NCBI GenBank assembly: GCA_902476875.1
Contig: CABSFC010000043.1
Location: 1 to 20,923 of the forward strand
Direction: 5' to 3'
Length of the DNA: 20,923 bases
Source of the DNA: an uncultured Oscillibacter sp.
GTDB taxonomy: Bacteria > Bacillota > Clostridia > Oscillospirales > Oscillospiraceae
Below are positions 15,598 through 20,923 of this stretch, in pieces (positions within the stretch are counted from its first letter, which is position 1; each line of letters opens with the position of its first letter). The notes beneath the pieces are model-generated. The model did no database searches, was not told where the DNA came from, and saw only the letters and a list, made by a program, of their open reading frames with translations. Position numbers and translations under genes: made by a program.

Positions 15598-15680
15598 TGC
15601 TCAAACCACAATATTTCGCATTTTCAGTCCCAAATCCAAACGCGGGGTCATCTTGGTTTTTTTGCAGACAACGCTTTGCG

Positions 15681-16394
15681 TCAGCGCCGCTCCCCGATCT
15701 GGCGGTACAGGCAGGCAAGGCCGTCGGACAGTCCGCCGACCCGGTCGATGAGCCCCAGCCGTACCGCCTCCTCGCCATAGATGACGCTGCCCACGTCGGC
15801 GGCCATGTCGTCCTTTTTCAGCATCAGGGCCTGGAAGTCCTCGGCGCTGATCTGGCTGTGGCCGGACACAAACGCCACGATGCGCTCCTGAAGCCGCTGG
15901 AAGTAGTTGTAGGTCTGGGGCGCGGCGATGACCGTGCCGCTCATGCGGACGGGGTGGATGGTCATGGCGGCGGAGGGCACGGCGAAGCTCCGTCGGGCCG
16001 CCACCGCCAGGGGCACCCCGATGGAGTGGCTGCCCCCCAGGACGATGGAGACGGTGGGCTTGGTCATGCCGGCGATCAGCTCCGCGATGGCAAGGCCAGC
16101 CTCCACGTCGCCGCCCACGGTGTTCAGCAGGAACAGCACGCCGTCCACCTCCTCGCTCTCCTCCAGTTTGGCGAGCAGCGGCAGAACGTGCTCGTACTTG
16201 GTGGTCTTGGTGTTGGAGGGTGCGTTGGTGTGCCCCTCGATCTGCCCGATGATGGTCATGCAGTACACGGTGCCTTGGGGCGTACGAGTCAGGGCGGAGC
16301 CGAAGTCCAGGATGCCCTGGACGGTCTCGTTATTCTCCGAGCCGTTCTCCCGCCCCGGCTCAGTGGGTTCGGTGGGTTTGGTGTTTTCCGTCAT
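15681..16394 (-). CDS. tepA: ClpP-family serine peptidase, TepA/YmfB-like
   Basis: A 237-residue cytoplasmic peptidase of the ClpP fold. The block GGSHSIGVPLAVAARRSF places the nucleophile at S124, TIHPVRMSG supplies H147, and KKDDMAAD at 193-200 the acidic residue; this pattern matches Bacillus TepA (YmfB) rather than ClpP itself. The first 40 or so residues are a charged, Pro/Thr/Glu/Asn-rich extension likely disordered. ATG 16394 is chosen over the upstream ATG at 16427 because GAGGG lies six bases before it. It stands alone, divergent from proB, with no Clp ATPase near. TepA was linked to protein export and spore-protein turnover; the role here is inferred from family only. Confidence 0.85.
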   Translation of the reverse strand: MTENTKPTEPTEPGRENGSENNETVQGILDFGSALTRTPQGTVYCMTIIGQIEGHTNAPSNTKTTKYEHVLPLLAKLEESEEVDGVLFLLNTVGGDVEAGLAIAELIAGMTKPTVSIVLGGSHSIGVPLAVAARRSFAVPSAAMTIHPVRMSGTVIAAPQTYNYFQRLQERIVAFVSGHSQISAEDFQALMLKKDDMAADVGSVIYGEEAVRLGLIDRVGGLSDGLACLYRQIGERR

Positions 16395-16455
16395 AGTATC
16401 CCTCACTTTCCCCGGTATTGTCTGCATTTTTATGAAAAGTACACGCGGAGCGGCC

Positions 16456-16484
16456 TTTCTTTTTTCGCCGCGCCATGCTATACT
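16456..16484 (+). promoter_or_regulatory. Putative promoter of proB
   Basis: TATACT (16479-16484) is preceded by TGC, a full extended -10, with a poor -35 candidate TTTCTT (16456-16461) at 17 bases. The start near 16491 leaves a leader of about 29 bases to the GTG of proB. Confidence 0.6.
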
Positions 16485-16519
16485 GATTTATATTTTAGAC
16501 ATACCGGGAGGATCTGACC

Positions 16520-17329
16520 GTGGAACATACAAAGCAGCGAATTGTGGTAAAGGTGGGCACCTCCACCCTGACCCATGACTCCGGCAGCCTGGATCTGCGG
16601 AGCATGGAGCGCCTGGTGCGGGTGCTGTCCGACCTCCATGGCGCGGGACACGAGATCATTCTGGTGACCTCCGGCGCCATCGCCGTGGGCACGTCCCGCC
16701 TGGGGCTGGCGGAACGCCCGAAGGAGTTGCGGATGAAGCAGGCGGCCGCCGCCGTGGGCCAGTGCCGCATGATGCACATCTACGACAAGCTGTTCTCCGA
16801 GTACAACTGCTCCATGGCCCAGATCCTGCTGACCGGCGACGACGTGGAGGACCCGGAGCGGGCGGAGCATCTGCGCAGCACCTTCTCCGCTCTGCTGGAG
16901 ATGGGCGTCGTCCCGGTGGTGAACGAGAACGACTCCGTCTCCTCCGCCGAGATCGAGACCGGGCACCACAAGGTCCTGGGCGATAACGACACCCTGTCCG
17001 CCATCGTGGCGGAGCTGTGCCGGGCGGACCTGCTGGTGCTGCTCAGCGACATCGACGGGCTGTACGACGCCGACCCCAAGACCCATCCCGGCTCGAAGCT
17101 CCTTCACCAGGTCCGGGAGTTGACGCCGGAGATTCTGAAGATGGCCGGCGGCGCCGGCACCTGGCGGGGCACCGGCGGCATGGCCACCAAACTATCCGCC
17201 GCCCGCATCGCCATAACCGCCGGATGCGACATGGTCATCACCAACGGCGCGCGGATGGAGGACCTGTACGGCATCGTGGAGGGGCGGGATATCGGGACGC
17301 GGTTCGTGGCCAGCGCCGTCACGGCGTAA
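16520..17329 (+). CDS. proB: Glutamate 5-kinase, short form
   Basis: Catalyses the first step of proline synthesis, phosphorylating glutamate with ATP. The 269-residue protein has the amino-acid kinase fold: VVKVGTSTLT at 9-18, VTSGAIAVG at 49-57, VVNENDSVS at 131-139, GDNDTLSAIVA near 153-163, LLSDIDGLYDADP near 172-184 and GTGGMATKLSAA near 216-227. It ends after the kinase domain and lacks the C-terminal PUA domain of E. coli ProB, a normal variant in many Bacillota. GTG 16520 is used, with GGGAGGA seven bases upstream. ProA, its usual co-transcribed partner, lies 1.3 kb downstream beyond inserted AT-rich DNA. Confidence 0.95.
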   Translation: MEHTKQRIVVKVGTSTLTHDSGSLDLRSMERLVRVLSDLHGAGHEIILVTSGAIAVGTSRLGLAERPKELRMKQAAAAVGQCRMMHIYDKLFSEYNCSMAQILLTGDDVEDPERAEHLRSTFSALLEMGVVPVVNENDSVSSAEIETGHHKVLGDNDTLSAIVAELCRADLLVLLSDIDGLYDADPKTHPGSKLLHQVRELTPEILKMAGGAGTWRGTGGMATKLSAARIAITAGCDMVITNGARMEDLYGIVEGRDIGTRFVASAVTA

Positions 17330-17355
17330 AGCTGGGATATACAGGTTACGAAAGC

Positions 17356-17436
17356 GCCCTCTTCATGGAGGGCCTTGTGGCTGACAGCCGCCTTTTATAA
17401 CATAAGGAGCGGCAGCACTTACAGCTGTCGCTCCTT
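17356..17436. terminator. Tandem hairpins downstream of proB
   Basis: Three inverted repeats occur in a row. GCCCTC/GAGGGC (17356-17373) is short. GTGGCT/AGCCGC (17377-17391, one G-T pair) is followed by CTTTT, a weak intrinsic terminator for proB. AAGGAGCGGCAGC/GCTGTCGCTCCTT (17404-17436) is a 13-position stem with one G-T pair and a 7-base loop, with no T-run on either strand; it lies 31 bases past the end of the convergent gene. Confidence 0.5.
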
Positions 17437-17466
17437 GGTAGCCAGATCGCTCCGGAACGGACATAT

Positions 17467-18003
17467 TCACTTCTGATTGCGTTTATCTTTTTTATACAGC
17501 GGCTCGCCTGTCACCTGTCGAAAAAGCTCATCGGCCCATTTTTTGTCATAGATGACTCTGCCATCCGCTTCGTGGGCCGGTACATTCTTTTTCTTGAGCA
17601 TGGCGATCAGTTCAGTGTAGCCCGCCATACGTTTCGTCGCGGAAATCTCCCTGATTTTCTTTTTTTCCGGGAAGGAAAAATCCCAGACCCCAGACAAAGA
17701 ATGATAACAAATATCAATCTCTCCGTTTTCCACTGCCTTTTGGAGCTCATCCCACCGAAATTCCCGGCGGTCTTTTCGGGACAGAGTAAAAATAATTTTT
17801 TCTTCATCGTAGGAAAATCCGCGGCCACCGATATGCAGGAACGCATAAATAGCAGCTCCGCCGAATAAAGCGACCTCATAAAGTATGATAACATCGCCTT
17901 CTTTCATCCATTGGCAAAAAGCCCAAACAGCTATGCCCGCGCAGAAAAAGGCGGCAAAAACCGAGAGGAGCAGGTCAACTGTGCTCTTTCCGCATTTTTT
18001 CAT
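17467..18003 (-). CDS. Two-helix membrane protein with PH-like cytoplasmic domain
   Basis: A 178-residue protein with two membrane helices (about 9-31 and 38-58) and a soluble C-terminal part. GRGFSYDEEKIIFTLSRKDR, then FRWDELQKAVENG, then ATKRMAGYTELIAMLKKK, has the look of small bacterial PH-like (DUF6560-like) domains, where a W-D/S-E/D-L/I turn precedes a beta strand and the end is a helix; this is pattern recognition, not a confirmed hit. It is transcribed against proB and proA, and its base composition is clearly AT-richer (43% GC by hand count in 17641-17700, against 73% in 18961-19020 of proA), suggesting acquisition. AGGGAG precedes the ATG by nine bases. Function unknown. Confidence 0.7.
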   Translation of the reverse strand: MKKCGKSTVDLLLSVFAAFFCAGIAVWAFCQWMKEGDVIILYEVALFGGAAIYAFLHIGGRGFSYDEEKIIFTLSRKDRREFRWDELQKAVENGEIDICYHSLSGVWDFSFPEKKKIREISATKRMAGYTELIAMLKKKNVPAHEADGRVIYDKKWADELFRQVTGEPLYKKDKRNQK

Positions 18004-18022
18004 CGTTCAATACTCCCTCCAA

Positions 18023-18050
18023 ATCATAATTTGATATGCTTTCCTGTAAA
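18023..18050 (-). promoter_or_regulatory. Candidate promoter with very short leader
   Basis: Minus strand TTTACA (18045-18050) and TATGAT (18023-18028) are 16 bases apart, each 5 of 6 to consensus. The predicted start near 18016-18017 would leave only about 14 leader bases, just keeping GGGAG as ribosome site for the gene starting at 18003. Confidence 0.45.
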
Positions 18051-18274
18051 TAGCTGCAAAAACAGCGTGCAGCCATCGACTGGTTTTACGCAGTAATGCC
18101 ACACGCCGTTTGTTGCATTTTAGCAAATATCTTTATTGCCGTCAACAAAAGGTTTTCCGCTGGCAATATTGACCGTCTTATAGCACCGCAGAGGCGGCTG
18201 TCATATCGCACTGCATATTTTAAAAAGCATGTCTGGCTCTCTGCGCTCTTGCCCGTTTGAAGGAGGTATTTTCG
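18051..18274. other. AT-rich intergenic stretch within the pro locus
   Basis: About 220 bases with no supported gene; 38% GC by hand count in 18121-18180. GCTGCA (18053-18058) and a following TGCAGC form a small inverted repeat. A TTGACC near 18170 has no matching -10. No direct repeats marking an insertion boundary and no transposase remnant were recognised. Confidence 0.4.
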
Positions 18275-18625
18275 ATGCCTGCGCCCCAACAGCAGTCCCC
18301 GGAAAAGCGCTTTTCCGCATTTCGGACGGGCTCACCCTCGCCATTCTGGCGTTGGAGTTGTGGTCGATCCTCTCCGGCCTGATATGCTGTCTTCGGTGGG
18401 GACAGTTTGATTGGTATGTGCTATCGAATCCGCTGCTGATACTGGTCCTCATAGTTGGATGGCCGGTCTTTGCAATATTGGCTGTCTGCAGTTTTTATGC
18501 GGCAAAGCGCGGCTGCCCCGCCGATGCCTGTATCGCCATACCAACGCATTGCTGATCCAAATTCTGTTTTTATCTGTACGGCAATCAGTTACATCGCTGC
18601 GTTCTATTTCATTTGTTACTTTTAA
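18275..18625 (+). pseudogene. Small membrane-protein gene with two apparent compensating frameshifts
   Basis: An ATG at 18275 has a strong ribosome site (AGGAGGT, 18261-18267) and opens MPAPQQQSPEKRFSAF, but its frame stops near 18380. The neighbouring frame reads without stop from before 18301 to 18553 and contains two clear membrane helices (LAILALELWSILSGLICCL and LLILVLIVGWPVFAILAVC). From about 18512 the first frame resumes as a third helix (SVFICTAISYIAAFYFICYF) and stops at 18625, overlapping the proA ribosome site. Adding one T to the TTTT run at 18311-18314 and removing one base near 18511-18517 would give a continuous 116-residue, three-helix protein. I infer a decayed gene or two base-call errors. 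No family recognised. Confidence 0.55.
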
Positions 18626-18637
18626 GGAGGTCCGCTT

Positions 18638-19885
18638 ATGACTGCATTACAACAGCAGGGAGCGGCGGCCAAGGCCGCCAGCCATACCCTAGCCACCGCC
18701 GGGACGGCGAAGAAAAACGCCGCCCTGGAGGCCATCGCCAACATCCTGACGGAGCGCCAGACCGAGTGGCTGGCCGCCAACGCGGAGGACGTCGCCGCCG
18801 CGAAAGAAGCCGGGATGCGCCCCGCCATGCTGGACCGCCTGACCCTGACAACCGAGCGCGTCGCGGGCATCGTGGACGGCGTGCGGCAGGTGGCCGCTCT
18901 CCCGGACCCCATCGGACGGGTGGACAAAATGGAGACCCGGCCCAACGGCCTGATCATCGGCCGCCGGCGGGTGCCCCTGGGCGTCATCGCCATCATCTTC
19001 GAGGCCCGGCCCAACGTCACCGTGGACGCGGCGGCGCTGTGCCTGAAATCCGGCAATGTGTGCATCCTCCGGGGCGGCAAAGAGGCCATCCGCTCCAACC
19101 GCTGCGTGACGGTGCTGATGCGCCAGGCCCTGGCCTCCGCCGGGCTGCCGGAGGACTGCATCTCCCTGGTCCAGGACACCAGCCATGAGACCGCCAACGA
19201 GCTGATGCACCTGGACGATTATGTGGACGTCCTCATCCCCCGGGGCGGCGCTGGACTGATCCGGGCTGTCGCCAAAGAGTCCAGCGTGCCGGTCATCCGA
19301 ACCGGCGAGGGCGTGTGCCACATCTACGTGGACGACGAGGCCGACCTGGACATGGCCGCCAAGGTCCTGTTCAACGCCAAGTGCTCCCGGCCCTCGGTGT
19401 GCAACGCCGTGGAGTGCGTGCTGGTCCAGCGGGACGTGGCGGCGGACTTCTGGAAGCGGGCCCTGCCCCTGCTGGACGAAAAGGGCGTGGAACTGCGGTG
19501 CGACGAAGAAGCCCTGGCCCTGCTGGGCACCCGGGCTCTCCCCGCCGCCGAGAGCGACTGGGACGCGGAGTACGACGACTATATTCTGGCGGTCCGGACC
19601 GTGAAGGACATGGACGAGGCCATCGACTTCATCAACACCCACGGCACCGGCCACTCGGAGAGCATCCTCACGAAGAACTACTTCAAGGCCCAGCACTTCC
19701 TGGATCGGGTGGACGCGGCGGCGGTGTATGTCAACGCCTCCACCCGCTTCACCGACGGCGGCGAGTTCGGCCTTGGCGCCGAGATCGGCATCTCCACCCA
19801 GAAGATGCACGCCCGGGGCCCCATGGGGCTGGAGGAGCTGACCAGCTGCAAGTACGTGATTTACGGCGAGGGGCAGGTGCGCTGA
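18638..19885 (+). CDS. proA: Glutamate-5-semialdehyde dehydrogenase (gamma-glutamyl phosphate reductase)
   Basis: Second enzyme of proline synthesis, reducing gamma-glutamyl phosphate with NADPH to glutamate semialdehyde. The 415-residue protein belongs to the aldehyde dehydrogenase superfamily: PLGVIAIIFEARPNVTVD at 113-130 is a ProA signature, ILRGGKEAIRSN at 143-154 binds the cofactor, and RPSVCNAVE at 251-259 carries the catalytic cysteine C255. The end (FGLGAEIGISTQKMHARGPMG) is also diagnostic. Length is normal. AAGGAGGT lies six bases before the ATG and overlaps the stop of the broken membrane gene, so it may be co-expressed with the inserted DNA. Whether a proB transcript reaches it through the hairpins is uncertain. 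Confidence 0.96.
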   Translation: MTALQQQGAAAKAASHTLATAGTAKKNAALEAIANILTERQTEWLAANAEDVAAAKEAGMRPAMLDRLTLTTERVAGIVDGVRQVAALPDPIGRVDKMETRPNGLIIGRRRVPLGVIAIIFEARPNVTVDAAALCLKSGNVCILRGGKEAIRSNRCVTVLMRQALASAGLPEDCISLVQDTSHETANELMHLDDYVDVLIPRGGAGLIRAVAKESSVPVIRTGEGVCHIYVDDEADLDMAAKVLFNAKCSRPSVCNAVECVLVQRDVAADFWKRALPLLDEKGVELRCDEEALALLGTRALPAAESDWDAEYDDYILAVRTVKDMDEAIDFINTHGTGHSESILTKNYFKAQHFLDRVDAAAVYVNASTRFTDGGEFGLGAEIGISTQKMHARGPMGLEELTSCKYVIYGEGQVR

Positions 19886-19907
19886 CGGAGGAAAGGGGGG
19901 ATCACAT

Positions 19908-20345
19908 ATGTGGGATCGGTTGATATACATTGTGATCGGACTGGGGCTTTGTTATTTCGTTTATCAGTGGAAAAAGCCGCTGGTGCTCAGGCTCCTTGTG
20001 ATCGCCACTCTCGCGGTCCTGACCCTGCTGAGCTGGAAGGTCCCTCTGGCGCGGTACCCGCTGTTTACCGCCGGGATCGTATATTTTTCAGGTCAATGCT
20101 GGAACAGCTGGAAGTCGCCGAATGTCAGTGCTCCGGGTCTGCTGTTTTTAGCGGTCCTGTTCGGCATCCTGCCCTTCATTGGGCTTGCCCGGCAGCTGAC
20201 CAGTTCGTATCCCTACCGGGGCGCGGAACTTGCGGAGTTGCTGTTTGAGTGCCTGATTGCCCTGCCCATTGGTTTCTGTTCCGCCGTCTCCTTTATCCGT
20301 CTTCAAAAAAATAAACAGGGTCGTCACGGCCAAGAGAAAGGTTGA
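19908..20345 (+). CDS. Polytopic membrane protein of unknown function between proA and proC
   Basis: A 145-residue hydrophobic protein with about five membrane segments (roughly 4-20, 26-43, 50-65, 76-95 and 109-131) and a basic C-terminus (RLQKNKQGRHGQEKG). No known family or catalytic motif is recognised. The ATG is preceded by AAAGGGGGG with suitable spacing, and the gene sits 22 bases after proA and 8 before proC in the same direction, so co-transcription with the proline genes is expected. Codon use is less GC-biased than in proA. A role in proline or osmolyte traffic would be speculation from position. Confidence 0.7.
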   Translation: MWDRLIYIVIGLGLCYFVYQWKKPLVLRLLVIATLAVLTLLSWKVPLARYPLFTAGIVYFSGQCWNSWKSPNVSAPGLLFLAVLFGILPFIGLARQLTSSYPYRGAELAELLFECLIALPIGFCSAVSFIRLQKNKQGRHGQEKG

Positions 20346-20353
20346 TTCAATAA

Positions 20354-20923
20354 ATGGCAACATTCGGTTTCCTCGGCACCGGCAACATGGGCGGGGCCCT
20401 GGCCCGGGCGGCCCGCAAGCGCCTGTCCGGTGATCAAATTCTCCTCGCCAACCGCACCCCTGAAAAAGCGAAAGACCTGGCGGAGGAGCTGGACTGCCGG
20501 ACGGCGGACAACGTCGCCGTGGCGGAGCGGGCGGACTTCATCTTCCTGGGCGTCAAGCCCCAGATGATGGCGGACCTGCTGGCGGAGATCGGCCCGGTTC
20601 TGGCAAAGCGCCAGGGGCGCTTCCTCCTGGTAACCATGGCGGCGGGCCTGACCATCGCCCGCATCCGGGAGCTGGCGGGTGGGGCGTACCCCGTCATCCG
20701 CATCATGCCCAACACCCCCGCCTCCATCGGCGAGGGCATGGTGCTCTACGCCTGCGGCGAGGGCGTCACCAGGGACGAAGAACAGACATTCCTGGACGCC
20801 ATGGCGGGGGCGGGGCGGCTCTCTCTCCTGCCGGAGAAGCTGATCGACGCCGGGTCCGCCGTGTCCGGCTGCGGCCCGGCTTTCGTGGACCTCTTCATCG
20901 AGGCCCTGGCGGACGGCGGCGTG
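20354..20923 (+). CDS. proC: Pyrroline-5-carboxylate reductase, 3' end beyond window
   Basis: Last enzyme of proline synthesis, reducing pyrroline-5-carboxylate with NAD(P)H. The first 190 codons are present and open at the window edge. GFLGTGNMGGALA at 5-17 is the Rossmann nucleotide loop, FIFLGVKPQMM follows near 56-66, RIMPNTPASIGEG near 116-128 is the ProC signature, and SGCGPAFVDLFIEALADGGV at 171-190 begins the C-terminal helical dimer domain. The family is about 265 residues, so roughly 75 are missing off the end. The ribosome site is weak (AAAGG about 12 bases upstream), suggesting coupling with the gene before it. Confidence 0.94.
   Translation, partial: MATFGFLGTGNMGGALARAARKRLSGDQILLANRTPEKAKDLAEELDCRTADNVAVAERADFIFLGVKPQMMADLLAEIGPVLAKRQGRFLLVTMAAGLTIARIRELAGGAYPVIRIMPNTPASIGEGMVLYACGEGVTRDEEQTFLDAMAGAGRLSLLPEKLIDAGSAVSGCGPAFVDLFIEALADGGV

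Noticed and set aside
15511..15680. Possible riboswitch, T-box or terminator between tepA and ilvA
   Set aside because: Only a promoter and a weak GACGC/GCGTTGTC stem-like repeat are visible; no T-run, specifier loop or conserved T-box sequence.
18229..18555. Plus frame of 108 codons taken as a complete gene from ATG 18229
   Set aside because: Its first codons are not protein-like and lack a ribosome site; the AGGAGGT at 18261 serves the ATG at 18275 in another frame, so the frame is better read as the middle of a frameshifted gene.
18411..18641. Small plus frame of 76 codons reaching the proA start
   Set aside because: No ribosome site and a composition unlike a protein; the same DNA makes a convincing membrane helix in the neighbouring frame.
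18689..19930. 413-codon minus-strand frame opposite proA
   Set aside because: Antisense shadow; proA on the plus strand is full length with catalytic Cys255.

Overview
The window looks like chromosome from a high-GC anaerobic Bacillota, most likely Clostridia of the Oscillospiraceae / Flavonifractor-Lawsonibacter-Oscillibacter type. The grounds are gene order (smc-ftsY, then rph-rdgB, yhbY-nadD-yqeK, an LCP protein and rsfS), strong AGGAGG-like ribosome sites, sigma-A-type promoters and a small set of selenium/sulfur genes typical of gut Clostridia. The assignment is by inference from gene content, not from a marker gene. No rRNA, tRNA, CRISPR array or insertion sequence was recognised.

Region 1 (16-9703, minus strand) reads as one nine-gene housekeeping operon: smc, ftsY, a small zinc-ribbon gene, rph, rdgB, yhbY, a fused nadD-yqeK, an LCP (LytR-CpsA-Psr) cell-wall gene and rsfS. 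A good promoter (-35 TTGAAA, 17 bp, -10 TATATT) lies just upstream of smc at 9743-9771. No terminator is seen inside the operon and several genes overlap or are separated by less than 50 bases. The products cover chromosome condensation, membrane targeting, RNA trimming, nucleotide-pool cleaning, ribosome assembly and silencing, NAD and Ap4A metabolism, and wall-polymer attachment.

Region 2 (9930-11512, plus) is a sigma-70/ECF-type factor translationally coupled to a single-pass membrane protein that is probably its anti-sigma factor, closed by a strong hairpin. Region 3 (11548-13254, plus) is a compact selenium/sulfur operon: a DUF3343 carrier-like protein, a YedE/YeeE membrane transporter and a single-domain TusA-like protein. 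It converges on region 4 (13259-14218, minus), a three-gene ATGA-coupled cassette of two small membrane proteins and an Xre-type repressor with its own promoter.

Region 5 (14240-16394, minus) holds ilvA (threonine ammonia-lyase with ACT domain), with its own promoter and terminator, and a TepA-like ClpP-family serine peptidase.

Region 6 (16456-20923, plus) is the proline pathway: proB, proA and proC (cut by the window edge). The series is interrupted twice. Between proB and proA lies about 1.3 kb of visibly AT-richer DNA with tandem hairpins, an opposite-strand membrane/PH-like gene and a small membrane gene that seems broken by two compensating frameshifts. Between proA and proC lies an unknown polytopic membrane protein. 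No clear candidate for a wholly new system was found. The best targets for a second look are the AT-rich insertion in the pro locus, the minimal YedE/TusA/DUF3343 operon, the membrane-membrane-HTH cassette and the NadD-YqeK fusion.
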